A stretch of DNA of 58,636 nt from Peribacillus frigoritolerans (GCF_004358755.1 NZ_SMZY01000008.1:1-58636); one strand, 5' to 3'. Counted from the first letter of the stretch, positions 1 through 11,832 are shown. Notes: generated by a model not told the origin, from the letters alone. Numbers and translations are program-made.

Positions 1-117
<117 letters not shown>

Positions 118-123
118 ACGCAT

Positions 124-157
124 AAAAGAAGAACAGCAGAGATGCTGTTCTTCTTTT
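124..157 (+). terminator. Intrinsic terminator of the upstream rRNA operon
   Basis: A perfect 15-bp stem (124-138 with 143-157) closes a GAGA tetraloop; the 3' arm ends in TTTT. It starts seven bases after the 5S gene, as expected for a rho-independent rRNA operon terminator. Confidence 0.93.
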
Positions 158-561
158 GTATGGATTGCATATGTTAGTGAGCCGCACACACATCCCCTCT
201 GTAAGCTGCGTTTTACTCTCCAGTAGGTGCTATAACAAGCTGACCAGTTTTACTCTCAAGAATCACCTTCTAACTATACAGGCATCAAACGAATGTGAGG
301 AAGCCAAATCCTATTCACATCCCGACCTGAATAATATCGAAACGGCCCACTTTCTGCCTCCCCTTGGCAATGTCATTTTTTATTGCTAAAAAGATATTCC
401 CTTTCATGAAACATTTTTTTAAACGTATATATATCTTACCTTCCAACTTTTTACTTCTAAATATAAAACCTTTTAGTCTCCGTGTAAATAAAATGGTTAT
501 TCCTGTTTAAAAACGTTTCAGTGCCGTTAATAATGGAAATAGATAAATGAGTGGTTATAAG
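158..561 (+). other. Non-coding gap between 5S rRNA and ctsR promoter
   Basis: About 400 bases with no convincing gene. The ORFs that cross it have no ribosome site and no familiar protein sequence. Content is AT-rich, especially from 370 onward. The 11-base word GTTTTACTCTC occurs twice as a direct repeat (210-220 and 247-257). A weak sigma-B-like -35 (GTTTAA, 505-510) has no acceptable -10 partner. No tRNA fold was seen. Confidence 0.6.
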
Positions 562-590
562 TTGAAAAAAAGTGAAGTTCGTTTTATATT
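562..590 (+). promoter_or_regulatory. Sigma-A promoter of the ctsR operon
   Basis: TTGAAA (562-567), 17-base spacer, TATATT (585-590). The predicted transcription start is near 597, directly at the CtsR operator. Its position also shows that the longer reading frame opening at 547 cannot be the translated form, because its first codons lie in the promoter. Confidence 0.85.
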
Positions 591-598
591 AGTGTTAA

Positions 599-620
599 AG
601 TCAAATATAGTCAAAGTCAA
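599..620 (+). promoter_or_regulatory. CtsR operator (heptad direct repeat)
   Basis: AGTCAAA-TAT-AGTCAAA at 599-615 matches the CtsR box (A/G)GTCAAA-NAN-(A/G)GTCAAA exactly. A third partial copy, AGTCAA, follows immediately at 615-620. The box overlaps the predicted transcription start, so CtsR bound here should block initiation and give autoregulation of ctsR-mcsA-mcsB-clpC. Confidence 0.93.
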
Positions 621-636
621 GTTAGGGGGAGGCGGA

Positions 637-1098
637 GTGCGGAATATCTCGGATGTCATTGAACAGTATTTGAAGCAGGTGCTCACAACGAGCGGTAAAG
701 AAATTGTTGAGATCAAAAGAAGCGAGATTGCAGATAAGTTTCAATGTGTGCCCTCACAAATAAATTATGTGATTAATACGCGTTTTACTATTGAAAGAGG
801 GTATATAGTAGAAAGTAAGAGGGGCGGGGGAGGTTATATTCGAATCATTAAGGTGAAATCTAATGATGCTGCCCATCTAATTGATCAGATATTGGGAATT
901 ATCGATAGACGGATTTCGCAAACCTCTGCTGAAGATCTTATTTTAAGGCTAGTTAATGAAGATGTGATATCTAGACGCGAGGCGAAAATTATGATGAGTG
1001 TAATTGACCGATCCGTCTTATATATTGATTTGCCATATAGAGACGAGTTAAGGGCAAGGATGATAAAAGCTATGCTGACTTCCTTGAAATACCGATGA
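637..1098 (+). CDS. ctsR: CtsR, class III heat-shock repressor
   Basis: Transcriptional repressor of clp genes, 153 residues, the usual family length. It has an N-terminal winged helix-turn-helix (about 1-70) and a C-terminal four-helix dimerisation domain. Residues 62-67 read RGGGGY, the glycine-rich wing that senses heat; Arg62 is the residue McsB phosphorylates in the studied Geobacillus protein. I chose GTG 637 because family members begin MRNISD and a GGGGAGGCGG ribosome site lies just upstream (626-635). The in-frame extension back to 547 contains the promoter and operator and is not translated. It is the first gene of a four-gene operon with its antagonist McsB and the ClpC chaperone, and is autoregulated through the box at 599-615. 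Confidence 0.97.
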   Translation: MRNISDVIEQYLKQVLTTSGKEIVEIKRSEIADKFQCVPSQINYVINTRFTIERGYIVESKRGGGGYIRIIKVKSNDAAHLIDQILGIIDRRISQTSAEDLILRLVNEDVISRREAKIMMSVIDRSVLYIDLPYRDELRARMIKAMLTSLKYR

Positions 1099-1114
1099 AA
1101 GCAGGTGAACAGAC

Positions 1115-1660
1115 TTGATTTGCCAGGAATGCAATGAAAGGCCGGCAACGTTTCATTTTACAAAAGTAGTAAACGGCGAAAAGACAGAGATTCACATTTG
1201 TGATCAATGTGCTCAGGATAACAGTTCGATGTTTATTGATAACAGTACTGGTTTTTCAATTAATAACTTATTGGCTGGTTTGTTAAATATGGAACCTTCC
1301 ATTTCAAAATCAAAGCAGGATGTTTTTAAGAAAAATGAAGTTTTGCAGTGCAGCAGATGTCAGATGACCTATCAGCAGTTTACAAAAGTCGGCCGTTTTG
1401 GCTGTTCTGAGTGCTACCTGACTTTTCATGATCAGATTAATCCTATTTTAAGAAGGGTCCATAGCGGCAACACTGTTCATGCGGGTAAAATTCCGGAACG
1501 AATTGGCGGTAGCATTCACATCCGCAAACGAATAGAGTTATTAAAACAGAATCTTAAAGATTTGATCCAGCAAGAAGAATTTGAAAAAGCTGCTGAGACT
1601 CGAGATGAAATCCGTTCGCTTGAACTGAAATTAAAAAGTTCTAGAGGAGGAGAATCCTGA
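1115..1660 (+). CDS. mcsA: McsA, zinc-binding activator of McsB
   Basis: Adaptor that activates the McsB arginine kinase and helps inactivate CtsR; 181 residues. Four CXXC pairs are visible (CQEC at 3-6, CDQC at 29-32, then CSRC and CSEC further on), which bind zinc and act as redox/heavy-metal sensors. The C-terminal third is a UVR-type helical hairpin (about residues 138-175) with the [13 protein letters not shown] pattern shared with UvrB/UvrC and ClpC. The start is TTG at 1115, preceded by AGGTG at 1103-1107. It lies 16 bases after ctsR and one base before mcsB, so it is probably translationally linked within the operon. Confidence 0.96.
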   Translation: MICQECNERPATFHFTKVVNGEKTEIHICDQCAQDNSSMFIDNSTGFSINNLLAGLLNMEPSISKSKQDVFKKNEVLQCSRCQMTYQQFTKVGRFGCSECYLTFHDQINPILRRVHSGNTVHAGKIPERIGGSIHIRKRIELLKQNLKDLIQQEEFEKAAETRDEIRSLELKLKSSRGGES

Positions 1661-1661
1661 T

Positions 1662-2753
1662 ATGTCACTTCAGCAATTTATCAATCAGGCAATGAGCGCC
1701 TGGATGAGCAAGGAAGGACCTGATTCTGACATTGTTCTCAGCAGCAGGGTCAGGCTTGCAAGAAATATTGAGAAATATAAGTTTACAACGATTGCCTCCA
1801 ATGAAGAATCACTGGAGATTTTAGACCTTTTTGAAGAAACATTTTCAGATGAAAACGTAAATGAGATCGGCAAGCTTGAAATGCTCAGGATGGATGATCT
1901 GCAGCCCATTCAAAAAAGGGTTTTAGTTGAAAAACATTTGATCAGTCCGAATTTAGCGGAAGATTCTTCTTTTGGAGGATGTTTGTTATCTGAGAATGAA
2001 GAGGTCAGCATCATGCTGAATGAAGAAGATCACATTCGAATTCAATGTTTATATCCGGGACTTCAGCTGAAAGAAGCTTTAAAATCAGCAAGCGAGCTGG
2101 ATGATTGGATGGAACATGCTGTAGATTATGCCTTTGATGAGCAGAGAGGATACTTAACAAGCTGTCCGACAAATGTCGGAACTGGTCTTAGAGCATCAGT
2201 TATGATGCACTTGCCTGCACTTGTCCTGACACAGCAGATGAACCGGATTATTCCGGCAATTAATCAATTAGGTCTGGTTGTTAGAGGAATTTACGGGGAA
2301 GGCAGCGAAGCATTAGGTAACATCTTTCAGATTTCAAATCAGATTACACTGGGGAAGTCTGAAGACGATATAGTAGAGGATTTGCTGAGCGTTGTCCATC
2401 AGCTGATTGACAAGGAGCGTTCTGCACGCGAAGCTTTATATAAAACGTCGCAGATACCGCTTGAAGACCGTGTGTTCAGATCTCTCGGCACTCTGACATA
2501 CAGCCGTATAATCGAGTCAAAAGAAGCCGCCAAATGTTTATCAGATGTCAGGCTGGGAATAGATTTAAATATTATTGAAGACATTTCCAGAAACATATTA
2601 AACGAGTTAATGATTTTAACTCAGCCTGGTTTTCTGCAGCAATATGCCGGCGGAGCACTAAGACCGGATGAACGGGATATAAGAAGAGCTTCCTTAATTA
2701 GAGAAAGATTAAACCTAGAAATGGTCAGAAGGATGGAGGATGATGAAGTATGA
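1662..2753 (+). CDS. mcsB: McsB, protein-arginine kinase
   Basis: Phosphorylates arginines on CtsR and on misfolded proteins, tagging them for ClpC-ClpP. It is 363 residues, the same as B. subtilis McsB. The fold is the catalytic domain of phosphagen (creatine/arginine) kinases: SSRVRLARN near residues 27-35 binds nucleotide phosphates, and [11 protein letters not shown] carries the signature cysteine. The C-terminal [10 protein letters not shown] segment belongs to the phosphoarginine-binding regulatory domain. The ribosome site GAGGAGGAG sits at 1643-1651. Its last codons overlap clpC: the ATGATG start of clpC begins within the final GTATGA, giving tight coupling. Confidence 0.97.
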   Translation: MSLQQFINQAMSAWMSKEGPDSDIVLSSRVRLARNIEKYKFTTIASNEESLEILDLFEETFSDENVNEIGKLEMLRMDDLQPIQKRVLVEKHLISPNLAEDSSFGGCLLSENEEVSIMLNEEDHIRIQCLYPGLQLKEALKSASELDDWMEHAVDYAFDEQRGYLTSCPTNVGTGLRASVMMHLPALVLTQQMNRIIPAINQLGLVVRGIYGEGSEALGNIFQISNQITLGKSEDDIVEDLLSVVHQLIDKERSAREALYKTSQIPLEDRVFRSLGTLTYSRIIESKEAAKCLSDVRLGIDLNIIEDISRNILNELMILTQPGFLQQYAGGALRPDERDIRRASLIRERLNLEMVRRMEDDEV

Positions 2754-5197
2754 TGTTTGGAAGATTTACTGAGCGCGCTCAAAAAGTTCTTGCATTAGCA
2801 CAAGAGGAAGCGGTTCGACTGGGCCATAATAATATCGGCACTGAGCATATTCTTCTCGGTCTTGTACGTGAAGGCGAAGGGATTGCTGCCAAGGCTCTTA
2901 CTGCACTTGGCCTTGGTTCAGATAAAATTCAAAAAGAAGTTGAGAGTCTAATCGGAAGAGGACAGGAAATTTCTCAAACGATCCACTATACTCCGCGGGC
3001 GAAAAAAGTCATCGAGCTTTCGATGGATGAAGCGAGAAAGCTTGGTCATTCTTACGTTGGAACAGAGCATATCCTTTTAGGGCTTATCCGTGAAGGTGAA
3101 GGCGTAGCGGCAAGAGTTCTTAACAATCTTGGAGTAAGTTTAAATAAAGCGCGCCAGCAGGTTCTTCAGCTTCTGGGCAGCAATGAATCAGGATCCGGAC
3201 ATCAGGGCGGCTCAATGAATAACGCCAATACTCCTACCCTTGACAGTCTTGCACGCGACTTGACGGCCATTGCACGTGAAGGCAGCTTAGATCCTGTTAT
3301 CGGCAGAAGCAAAGAGATTCAACGGGTCATTGAAGTGCTAAGCCGAAGAACGAAAAACAATCCTGTCTTAATCGGTGAGCCAGGCGTCGGTAAAACGGCG
3401 ATCGCAGAAGGATTGGCTCAGCAGATCGTTAATAATGAAGTTCCTGAAATCCTCCGTGATAAACGAGTGATGACCCTTGATATGGGAACAGTTGTAGCAG
3501 GAACAAAATACCGCGGTGAGTTTGAAGACCGTCTTAAGAAAGTAATGGACGAAATTCGCCAGGCAGGCAATATTATTTTATTCATTGATGAATTGCATAC
3601 GTTAATTGGAGCAGGAGGCGCAGAGGGTGCAATCGATGCTTCCAATATTCTTAAGCCATCACTTGCAAGAGGTGAATTGCAGTGTATTGGTGCAACAACT
3701 CTTGATGAATACCGCAAATATATTGAAAAAGATGCTGCGCTTGAACGACGCTTTCAGCCAATCCAGGTTGATGAGCCGACAGCTGATGAAAGCATCCTGA
3801 TCTTAAAAGGTCTTCGCGACCGCTATGAGGCTCATCACAGAGTATCAATTACAGATGAAGCGATTGATGCTGCAGTCAAACTTTCAGACCGCTACATTTC
3901 AGACCGGTTCCTACCGGATAAAGCAATCGATTTGATTGATGAGGCAGGTTCAAAAGTGCGCCTTCGTTCATTCACGACTCCGCCAAACTTAAAAGAGCTT
4001 GAAATGAAGCTTGAAGAAGTGCGGAAAGAAAAGGATGCATCTGTTCAAAGCCAGGAGTTTGAAAAGGCCGCTTCATTGCGCGATACAGAGCAGCGTCTTC
4101 GTGAACAGCTTGAAGAAACGAAGAAAACATGGAAAGAAAAACAAGGACAGGAAAATTCCGAGGTTACAGTTGAAGATATTGCTATGGTTGTGGCAAGCTG
4201 GACTGGAATTCCTGTATCAAGACTTGCTCAAAAAGAAACGGATAAACTTCTCAACATGGAGCAAATTCTTCATAACCGCGTCATTGGTCAGGATGAAGCT
4301 GTTGTTGCAGTTGCGAAAGCTGTACGCCGTGCAAGAGCAGGCCTAAAGGATCCAAAGCGTCCAATCGGGTCTTTCGTTTTCTTGGGACCAACAGGTGTTG
4401 GTAAGACAGAGCTTGCACGGGCACTGGCAGAATCTATTTTTGGTGACGAAGATGCGATGATCCGCATTGATATGTCTGAATATATGGAGAAGCATTCAAC
4501 ATCAAGACTTGTCGGGTCACCTCCTGGATATGTAGGCTATGAAGAAGGCGGACAGCTGACAGAGAAGGTGCGCAGAAAGCCTTACTCAGTTGTACTTCTA
4601 GATGAAATCGAAAAAGCTCATCCGGATGTCTTCAACATTCTTCTTCAAGTTTTAGAGGATGGACGATTAACGGATTCTAAAGGAAGAACAGTTGATTTCA
4701 GAAATACGATTCTAATCATGACTTCAAACGTCGGAGCAAGCGAGCTTAAACGCAATAAATACGTTGGCTTCAATGTTCAGGACGAAGCGCAGGATTATAA
4801 GGATATGAAGGGCAAAGTAATGAATGAGCTGAAAAAAGCATTCAGACCTGAATTCTTAAACCGTATTGACGAAATCATTGTGTTCCACTCTCTGGAGAAG
4901 AAACACATTAAAGAAATTGTGACGCTGATGGCAGATCAGCTGATGAAGCGTCTTGCAGAGCAGGATCTAGTGCTTGAGCTCACGGATGCCGCACAGGATA
5001 AAATTGCGGATGAAGGATTTGATCCTGAGTACGGAGCACGTCCTCTAAGAAGAGCCATTCAAAAGCATGTAGAAGACCGTTTGTCAGAAGAGCTGCTGAG
5101 AGGCACAATCGAGAAAGGGCAAAAAGTCGTTCTTGATGTAACGGACGGGGAATTTATCGTGAAAGGCTCTGAGGCAGAAGCAGAGAAAATAAAATAA
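2750..5197 (+). CDS. clpC: ClpC, AAA+ unfoldase of the ClpCP protease
   Basis: Hsp100 ATPase that unfolds phosphoarginine-tagged or adaptor-delivered proteins for ClpP; 815 residues. Domains: two N-terminal Clp_N repeats (about 1-145), AAA-1 with Walker A GEPGVGKT (209-216) and Walker B FIDE (D280-E281), a coiled-coil M domain with UVR-like sequence (about 410-470), AAA-2 with Walker A GPTGVGKT (546-553), and the C-terminal D2-small domain. Start choice: ATG 2750 and ATG 2753 are adjacent; the first gives MMFGRF as in relatives. It overlaps the mcsB stop by four bases. Expression follows CtsR control of the operon. Confidence 0.98.
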   Translation: MMFGRFTERAQKVLALAQEEAVRLGHNNIGTEHILLGLVREGEGIAAKALTALGLGSDKIQKEVESLIGRGQEISQTIHYTPRAKKVIELSMDEARKLGHSYVGTEHILLGLIREGEGVAARVLNNLGVSLNKARQQVLQLLGSNESGSGHQGGSMNNANTPTLDSLARDLTAIAREGSLDPVIGRSKEIQRVIEVLSRRTKNNPVLIGEPGVGKTAIAEGLAQQIVNNEVPEILRDKRVMTLDMGTVVAGTKYRGEFEDRLKKVMDEIRQAGNIILFIDELHTLIGAGGAEGAIDASNILKPSLARGELQCIGATTLDEYRKYIEKDAALERRFQPIQVDEPTADESILILKGLRDRYEAHHRVSITDEAIDAAVKLSDRYISDRFLPDKAIDLIDEAGSKVRLRSFTTPPNLKELEMKLEEVRKEKDASVQSQEFEKAASLRDTEQRLREQLEETKKTWKEKQGQENSEVTVEDIAMVVASWTGIPVSRLAQKETDKLLNMEQILHNRVIGQDEAVVAVAKAVRRARAGLKDPKRPIGSFVFLGPTGVGKTELARALAESIFGDEDAMIRIDMSEYMEKHSTSRLVGSPPGYVGYEEGGQLTEKVRRKPYSVVLLDEIEKAHPDVFNILLQVLEDGRLTDSKGRTVDFRNTILIMTSNVGASELKRNKYVGFNVQDEAQDYKDMKGKVMNELKKAFRPEFLNRIDEIIVFHSLEKKHIKEIVTLMADQLMKRLAEQDLVLELTDAAQDKIADEGFDPEYGARPLRRAIQKHVEDRLSEELLRGTIEKGQKVVLDVTDGEFIVKGSEAEAEKIK

Positions 5198-5219
5198 TCA
5201 TCTGAGGCGAAACAATCAT

Positions 5220-5254
5220 GAGGCATACACTTTTTACGTATGCCTCGATTTCGT
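5220..5254 (+). terminator. Probable terminator after clpC
   Basis: GAGGCATAC (5220-5228) pairs perfectly with GTATGCCTC (5238-5246), 9 bp with a 9-base loop, followed by a moderately T-rich GATTTCGTTT. The weak T-run suggests partial termination, letting some transcription reach radA. Confidence 0.65.
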
Positions 5255-5326
5255 TTCTAAAAAAAGCACATCAAAAATAACCATTTCTCTTTAAAATAGG
5301 TAATCTAGTAAGGAAGGACCGAAATA

Positions 5327-6709
5327 ATGGCTAAAACGAAATCGAAATTCATGTGTCTGACGTGCGGATATGAATCTGCCAAATGGATGGGCAAATGTCC
5401 AGGCTGCGGCGCATGGAACACGATGACAGAGGAAATTGTCAAAACAGGAACTGCAAATAGAAGAGTTGCCTTTGCGCACTCAGCTCCAGGTCAAACCGCC
5501 AATAAACCTTCATCGATTACAAACATTGAAACAACTCAAGAACCGCGCATTAAAACAAACCTGCAGGAATTTAACCGTGTCCTTGGAAGCGGAATTGTAA
5601 GGGGTTCCCTAGTATTAATAGGCGGAGATCCCGGAATTGGAAAATCAACACTGCTGCTTCAAGTTTCTTCTCAATTAGCCGATAATGGGAACGATGTCTT
5701 ATATATTTCAGGCGAAGAATCGGTCAAGCAAACGAAAATGAGGGCCGACAGACTTGGAGTGAAGTCTGATAAACTCTTTGTTTTTGCTGAAACAGATCTT
5801 GAATTTATTACAAAGGCAATTGATGAAACGAATCCTGCCTTTGTAATTGTAGATTCCATCCAAACTGTTTTTCAAAGTGATATTACATCAGCACCGGGAA
5901 GTGTTTCACAAGTTAGGGAATGTACCGCTGAACTGATGAGGATCGCGAAAACAAAAGGCATTGCGATCTTTATTGTGGGACATGTCACGAAGGAAGGATC
6001 CATTGCGGGTCCAAGAATTCTTGAGCACATGGTGGATACTGTGCTTTATTTTGAAGGAGAACGCCATCATACGTACAGGATTTTAAGAGCTGTAAAAAAC
6101 CGTTTTGGTTCAACAAACGAAATGGGCATTTTTGAAATGAAAGAAAGCGGTCTTGAGGAGGTCCTGAACCCTTCCGAGATTTTCCTTGAAGAGCGGTCAA
6201 AAGGGGCAGCAGGCTCTACGGTTGTTGCATCCATGGAAGGAACAAGGCCGGTTCTGGTGGAAATTCAGGCGTTAATCTCGCCTACCAGCTTCGGAAATCC
6301 GCGGAGAATGGCAACCGGGATTGACCATAACCGTGTCCCGCTGTTAATGGCTGTCCTTGAGAAACGAGTAGGCTTGCTTCTTCAAAATCAGGATGCCTAT
6401 TTAAAAGTGGCAGGCGGAGTGAAATTAGATGAACCTGCTATTGATTTGGCAATAGCAGTCAGCATAGCATCAAGCTTTAAGGACGTACCGTCAAAAGCGA
6501 CAGATATTATTATTGGAGAAGTAGGCTTAACCGGCGAAGTCAGGCGCGTTTCAAGAATTGAACAGCGCGTCATGGAGGCGGCCAAGCTTGGATTTAAGCG
6601 TGCAATCGTTCCAGAGGCCAATATTGGCGGATGGACGGTGCCAAGTGACATTGAGGTTGTGGGAGTTAAGAACGTCTCAGAGGCCCTGCAGACTACATTA
6701 GGGGGGTAG
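5327..6709 (+). CDS. radA: RadA, DNA repair/branch-migration ATPase
   Basis: RecA-like helicase that processes recombination intermediates; 460 residues. It has an N-terminal zinc finger (cysteines 10, 13, 24, 27), Walker [11 protein letters not shown] at 99-108, and the RadA-specific KNRFG motif at 257-261. The C-terminal Lon-protease-like domain (from about residue 290) lacks a proteolytic role in the family. The ATG start follows AAGGAAGGACC (5311-5321). It is followed after four bases by disA, whose product interacts with RadA in B. subtilis, so this pair is functional as well as positional. Confidence 0.97.
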   Translation: MAKTKSKFMCLTCGYESAKWMGKCPGCGAWNTMTEEIVKTGTANRRVAFAHSAPGQTANKPSSITNIETTQEPRIKTNLQEFNRVLGSGIVRGSLVLIGGDPGIGKSTLLLQVSSQLADNGNDVLYISGEESVKQTKMRADRLGVKSDKLFVFAETDLEFITKAIDETNPAFVIVDSIQTVFQSDITSAPGSVSQVRECTAELMRIAKTKGIAIFIVGHVTKEGSIAGPRILEHMVDTVLYFEGERHHTYRILRAVKNRFGSTNEMGIFEMKESGLEEVLNPSEIFLEERSKGAAGSTVVASMEGTRPVLVEIQALISPTSFGNPRRMATGIDHNRVPLLMAVLEKRVGLLLQNQDAYLKVAGGVKLDEPAIDLAIAVSIASSFKDVPSKATDIIIGEVGLTGEVRRVSRIEQRVMEAAKLGFKRAIVPEANIGGWTVPSDIEVVGVKNVSEALQTTLGG

Positions 6710-6713
6710 GACA

Positions 6714-7796
6714 ATGATTGATAAAGAGAAAAAGACACATGAGAAAAGCATGAAGGAAATCTTGCAATTTATTGCTCCCGGGACACCTCTCAGAGCTGGA
6801 ATTGAAAACGTATTGCGGGCGAAAACCGGCGGTCTGATTGTGGTTGGTTTCAGCGACAAAGTAAAAGAGCTAGTAGATGGAGGTTTTTACATAAACTCTG
6901 CTTTTTCCCCGGCTCACCTTTATGAACTTGCTAAAATGGACGGCGCGATTATTCTCAGCGATTCAGGCAATAAAATATTATATGCAAATGCACAGCTTGT
7001 TCCAAATGCTTTTATCGGATCCATTGAAACAGGCATGCGGCATCGGACAGCAGAAAGAGTAGCGAAGCAGACAGGCAATCTGGTAATCGCCATTTCACAG
7101 AGAAGAAATGTTATTACCCTTTATTACGGGGAGCTTCGCTATGCGCTGAGAGACATCGGTGTAATTTTAACAAAAGCGAATCAGGCGATTCAGACGCTTG
7201 AGAAATACCGCACGGTTCTTGATCAGTCAATCATAAATCTTGGAGCGCTTGAATTTGAAGAGCTTGTAACGTTTGATGAATTGCTGCAGGTCATTCACCG
7301 CATTGAAATGGTGCTCCGCATAAAGAATGAAATCTTGAATTACATTAACGAACTTGGAACAGAAGGGCACCTGATCCGCCTGCAGCTGAACGAATTGCTG
7401 TCAGATATTGAAGAGGAAGCGGCGCTTGTCATTAAAGACTACTCATTTGATAAAACGCTTGATCCTAAATATGTGCTCGATCAGTTTCAGGTCCTGACAA
7501 ATACGGAGCTCTTAGATGACATGGTCCTGCTGAGACTGCTTGGGTACTCAGCACATTTTACAAATCTTGAGGATTTAGTGATGCCGCGCGGCTACAGAGT
7601 ACTGAAGAAGATTCCGCGTCTTCCGCCTGTCATAATTGAAAATTTGGTGAACAAATTCACGAATCTGAAACTTATTACGCGTGCATCCGTAGAACAGTTG
7701 GATGAGGTTGATGGAATTGGCGAGGTTCGGGCGAAGAAAATTAAAGAAGGTCTGCGGAGGCTGCAGGAACAGCTGCTGATTGATCGTCAAATATAG
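6714..7796 (+). CDS. disA: DisA, diadenylate cyclase and DNA-integrity scanner
   Basis: Makes c-di-AMP from two ATP and pauses at branched DNA; 360 residues, as in B. subtilis. The N-terminal DAC domain (about 1-145) carries DGA at 76-78 and RHR at 109-111, the active-site pair. A helical linker follows, then a C-terminal helix-hairpin-helix DNA-binding domain (about 295-355) with [12 protein letters not shown]. The ribosome site GGGGGG is at 6702-6707. It lies in one transcription unit with radA. Confidence 0.97.
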   Translation: MIDKEKKTHEKSMKEILQFIAPGTPLRAGIENVLRAKTGGLIVVGFSDKVKELVDGGFYINSAFSPAHLYELAKMDGAIILSDSGNKILYANAQLVPNAFIGSIETGMRHRTAERVAKQTGNLVIAISQRRNVITLYYGELRYALRDIGVILTKANQAIQTLEKYRTVLDQSIINLGALEFEELVTFDELLQVIHRIEMVLRIKNEILNYINELGTEGHLIRLQLNELLSDIEEEAALVIKDYSFDKTLDPKYVLDQFQVLTNTELLDDMVLLRLLGYSAHFTNLEDLVMPRGYRVLKKIPRLPPVIIENLVNKFTNLKLITRASVEQLDEVDGIGEVRAKKIKEGLRRLQEQLLIDRQI

Positions 7797-7991
7797 CGAA
7801 CTTTTTATGAAACTTTTTGTTTAAACGTTTTAATCCCGCGGATTTAGGTTATATTATTCTTGTTTTTCTTTTTTAGGGGGAAAGGTATAATCTGTTCTAA
7901 CATTTCAATCTGTTTACAGCTTTAGAAATTCATATCTTTGGCGTTTTAATTGAATTAAAGTGATTATAATAGATATAAAGGAGGTGGAGGT
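7797..7991 (+). promoter_or_regulatory. disA-yacL gap, probable yacL promoter region
   Basis: 195 non-coding bases, AT-rich. Two perfect -10 hexamers TATAAT occur (7886-7891 and 7965-7970), but neither has a good -35 at 16-18 bases; TTTTAA (7944-7949) sits 15 bases before the second. A transcription start for yacL is likely here but I cannot assign it firmly. The yacL ribosome site AAGGAGGTGG is at 7978-7987. Confidence 0.4.
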
Positions 7992-9092
7992 ATGTTAAAG
8001 CGTATTGTGCAGATCTTTTTCCTGTTTCTCGGAGGGACTTTAGGCATTTTCTTTATGCCGGAGCTAATGAGATTGTTAAATCTACAAGACATACCTTTTA
8101 TTAATTCACCATATGCATTGGCCATTTTAGGAGCAATATTATTCTATATAGCAACATTCTGGCTTGTCGATTATGTGGTTAACTGGGTCAAACTTTTAGA
8201 AGAATCACTGGTAAAGGCACCTGTAACGGATGTTCTATTTGGTAGTTTAGGATTGATTGTCGGACTTATAATTGCCTTTCTTATCGTAAATGTTATTCCG
8301 TTTAAAGACATCCAATATCAAGTGTTCAGTACGATTATTCCGATCTTTCTTACATTGCTGCTTGGATACCTTGGTTTTCAGGTCGGTTTCAAGCGTAAAG
8401 ATGAGCTGATCAGTCTTTTCTCTATTTCAGGCAAAATCGGAAAGAAAAAAGGCGCTGGTGAGGAAGACGCAGAAACAGAAGACAAAAAGCTTAAAATTTT
8501 GGACACAAGCGTGATTATCGACGGCAGAATTGCTGATATCTGCCAGACTGGATTTTTAGAAGGCACGATTGTCATTCCTCAATTTGTCCTTGAAGAGCTT
8601 CAGCACATTGCTGATTCATCTGATGCATTAAAACGAAATCGCGGGAGACGCGGACTTGATATTCTGAACCGCATTCAAAAGGAGCTCTCCATTAAGGTAG
8701 AGATCTATGAAGGCGACTTTGATGAAATCCAAGAGGTTGACAGCAAGCTTGTGAAACTCGCCAAGCTTACGTCCGGCGTCGTGGTAACAAACGATTTTAA
8801 CTTGAATAAAGTATGTGAGCTGCAGGGTGTGGCTGTATTAAATATCAATGACTTAGCAAACGCTGTAAAGCCGGTTGTATTGCCTGGGGAAGAAATGAGA
8901 GTACAAGTCATTAAAGATGGAAAAGAACATAATCAGGGCGTCGCCTATTTAGATGACGGCACAATGATTGTTGTTGAAGATGGAAGAGATTATATAGGCA
9001 AGCACATTGATGTTATTGTGACGAGTGTGCTGCAGACATCTGCCGGAAGAATGATTTTTGCTAAACCCAAGCTGCTGGAAAAAGCGTTGTAG
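7992..9092 (+). CDS. yacL: YacL, membrane PIN/TRAM-domain protein
   Basis: Probable membrane-anchored ribonuclease; its exact substrate is not established. 366 residues, equal to B. subtilis YacL. Four hydrophobic helices lie near 5-25, 42-62, 82-102 and 113-132. A PIN nuclease domain follows, starting [12 protein letters not shown] with the first acidic residue at D171; later acidic motifs include VVTNDFN. A C-terminal TRAM domain (about 295-355) should bind RNA. It stands between the DNA-repair pair and the isoprenoid genes, 12 bases before ispD, with which it is probably co-transcribed. Confidence 0.93.
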   Translation: MLKRIVQIFFLFLGGTLGIFFMPELMRLLNLQDIPFINSPYALAILGAILFYIATFWLVDYVVNWVKLLEESLVKAPVTDVLFGSLGLIVGLIIAFLIVNVIPFKDIQYQVFSTIIPIFLTLLLGYLGFQVGFKRKDELISLFSISGKIGKKKGAGEEDAETEDKKLKILDTSVIIDGRIADICQTGFLEGTIVIPQFVLEELQHIADSSDALKRNRGRRGLDILNRIQKELSIKVEIYEGDFDEIQEVDSKLVKLAKLTSGVVVTNDFNLNKVCELQGVAVLNINDLANAVKPVVLPGEEMRVQVIKDGKEHNQGVAYLDDGTMIVVEDGRDYIGKHIDVIVTSVLQTSAGRMIFAKPKLLEKAL

Positions 9093-9790
<698 letters not shown>

Positions 9791-9791
<1 letters not shown>

Positions 9792-10267
9792 TGCTTAGAA
9801 TTGGACAGGGATTTGATGTACATCAGCTCGTAGAAGGCCGTCCGCTCATCCTCGGAGGAATCGAGATTCCGTATGAAAAAGGACTGCTTGGGCATTCAGA
9901 TGCAGATGTATTGCTTCATACAGTTGCTGATGCATGTCTGGGTGCTATTGCTGCCGGTGATATCGGCAAGCATTTTCCGGATACGGATCCTGAATTTAAA
10001 GATGCAGACTCTGCAAAGCTGCTGCAGCATGTCTGGCAGCTTGTTAAAGAAAAGGGATATTCGTTAAGTAATATTGATTGCACGATTATTGCTCAAAAGC
10101 CAAAAATGGCTCCATATATTGATCAAATGAGAGGAAGAATTGCTGAATTGCTTGAAGCGGACATCAGCCAGGTGAATGTAAAAGCAACGACGACCGAACA
10201 GCTTGGATTTACAGGCAGAGGCGAAGGAATAGCATCGCAGGCAACGGTTCTCATTCAGAAAAAATAA
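9791..10267 (+). CDS. ispF: IspF, MECDP synthase
   Basis: 2-C-methyl-D-erythritol 2,4-cyclodiphosphate synthase; 158 residues, a homotrimer in the family. Metal ligands Asp9, His11 (GFDVHQ) and His43 (ADVLLH) are present, and the GHSDADV signature is at 34-40. The C-terminal [16 protein letters not shown] block is intact. It overlaps ispD by one base; the ribosome site AGAGGGGA lies inside the end of ispD. Confidence 0.98.
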
Positions 10268-10281
10268 TCACGGACAATCTT

Positions 10282-10309
10282 TTGAACAGAGTGATTTTAG
10301 TGATAAAAT
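10282..10309 (+). promoter_or_regulatory. Probable sigma-A promoter of gltX
   Basis: TTGAAC (10282-10287), 16-base spacer, TAAAAT (10304-10309) preceded by TGA. The -10 covers the ATG at 10308 that would open a longer gltX frame, supporting the downstream start at 10344. Confidence 0.65.
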
Positions 10310-10343
10310 GAAACAGATGCTAAAGATTATCGGAGGTATAACA

Positions 10344-11801
10344 ATGACAAATGAAGTAAGAGTGCGATACGCTCCAAGTCCGACTGGACATTTACATATC
10401 GGGAATGCCCGAACAGCCCTTTTTAATTATTTATATGCACGCAACACAGGCGGCAAATTTATTATCCGAATTGAAGACACGGATAAAAAGAGAAATATTG
10501 AAGGCGGCGAAGAAAGCCAGCTTACATATTTGAAATGGCTCGGCATCGACTGGGATGAAAGCATTGATACAGACGGTGAGTACGGTCCATACAGACAATC
10601 AGAGCGCAATGATCTTTATAAAAAATATTACGATGAACTTCTTACTGGCGGAAAAGCGTATAAATGCTATTGTACAGAAGAAGAGCTTGAGCAGGAGCGG
10701 GAAGAGCAAAGTGCCCGCGGCGAGACTCCTCAATACTCTGGAAAATGCGCGAATTTAACATCTGAAGAGCAGCAAAAGCTTGAGGATGAAGGAAGAAAAC
10801 CTAGCATTCGCTTCCGTGTTCCAAAGGGAGAGGTCATCACATTTCGTGATATCGTGAAAGATGAAATCTCATTTGAAACAGATGGAATCGGCGATTATGT
10901 CATCGTAAAAAAAGACGGAACACCAACTTATAACTTCGCTGTAGCGGTAGATGATTATTTAATGAAAATGACTCATGTCCTACGCGGGGAAGATCACATT
11001 TCCAATACACCTAAGCAAATTATGATCTTCAATGCATTGGGATGGGAAGCGCCTATTTTTGGCCATATGACATTAATCGTTAATGAAAACCGTAAAAAAT
11101 TAAGCAAGCGCGATGAATCAATTATTCAATTTATTGAACAATATAAAGAACTGGGCTATTTGCCGCAGGCGCTCTTTAACTTTATCGGCATGCTTGGATG
11201 GTCTCCGGGCGGCGAGGAAGAAATATTCAGCAAAGAGCAGTTCATTGAAATATTCGATCCGAATCGATTATCGAAATCACCGGCTGTTTTTGATACACAG
11301 AAGCTAATGTGGCTGAACAATCAATATGTCAAACAGCTCGAATTAGATCAGCTGGTTGAGCTTTCCCTTCCTCATCTGATTAAAGCCGGAAAAGTATCAG
11401 AAACTGCTTCAGCTGAAGAAATCGACTGGGCGCGGAAATTAATCGGCCTTCATCAGGACAAAATGAGTTATGGTGCTGAGATCGTTGAACTGACTGAGCT
11501 TTTCTTTAAAGAAGAAATTACTTATAACCGCGAGGCGCGTAATGTTCTTGAAGAGGAACAGGTTCCAGAGGTTCTTACAGCATTTGCTCTGGAAATCGAG
11601 AAACTTGAGTCCTTTACGGCTGATCAAATTAAAGCAGCTACAAAAGCTGTTCAAAAGTCGACCGGACATAAAGGCAAAAATCTCTTTATGCCAATCCGTG
11701 TTGCCACTACAGGACAAACTCACGGGCCGGATCTTCCTCAGGCAATTGAGCTGCTTGGAAAAGAAACAATTTTAACCCGATTAAAAAGCGCGAACAGTTA
11801 A
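10344..11801 (+). CDS. gltX: Glutamyl-tRNA synthetase
   Basis: Class I aminoacyl-tRNA synthetase, 485 residues. The HIGH-type motif is in [13 protein letters not shown] near residues 10-24 and the KMSKS-type motif is KLSKR (about 252-256). Bacillaceae usually lack GlnRS, so by family knowledge it should also charge tRNA-Gln for the GatCAB amidotransferase. I chose ATG 10344 because relatives begin [15 protein letters not shown] and CGGAGG is at 10331-10336. The upstream in-frame ATG at 10308 lies in the promoter -10. Confidence 0.97.
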   Translation: MTNEVRVRYAPSPTGHLHIGNARTALFNYLYARNTGGKFIIRIEDTDKKRNIEGGEESQLTYLKWLGIDWDESIDTDGEYGPYRQSERNDLYKKYYDELLTGGKAYKCYCTEEELEQEREEQSARGETPQYSGKCANLTSEEQQKLEDEGRKPSIRFRVPKGEVITFRDIVKDEISFETDGIGDYVIVKKDGTPTYNFAVAVDDYLMKMTHVLRGEDHISNTPKQIMIFNALGWEAPIFGHMTLIVNENRKKLSKRDESIIQFIEQYKELGYLPQALFNFIGMLGWSPGGEEEIFSKEQFIEIFDPNRLSKSPAVFDTQKLMWLNNQYVKQLELDQLVELSLPHLIKAGKVSETASAEEIDWARKLIGLHQDKMSYGAEIVELTELFFKEEITYNREARNVLEEEQVPEVLTAFALEIEKLESFTADQIKAATKAVQKSTGHKGKNLFMPIRVATTGQTHGPDLPQAIELLGKETILTRLKSANS

Positions 11802-11826
11802 CTTTTTTCTAAAAATGTAATATAGT
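11798..11826 (+). promoter_or_regulatory. Sigma-A promoter of the cysE-cysS operon
   Basis: TTAACT (11798-11803), 17-base spacer, TATAGT (11821-11826). The -35 overlaps the gltX stop codon. The transcript would begin near 11833 and run into the T-box leader. Confidence 0.7.
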
Positions 11827-11832
11827 ATGATT

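Noticed and set aside
505-531. Sigma-B promoter before ctsR (GTTTAA ... GTTAAT).
   Set aside because: The -10 half matches only three of six bases of GGGTAT at any allowed spacing; the sigma-A promoter at 562-590 is far better.
547-636. Longer CtsR N-terminus starting at ATG 547.
   Set aside because: These bases hold the promoter and the CtsR operator, and family members begin at the residue encoded by GTG 637.
3418-3717. Minus-strand ORFs inside clpC, rpoB, rpoC, tuf and other core genes.
   Set aside because: They are shadows of strongly coded genes, lack ribosome sites and show no recognisable protein features.
10308-10343. Extended gltX start at ATG 10308.
   Set aside because: It lies in a promoter -10 and upstream of the ribosome site; the family start is MTNEV at 10344.
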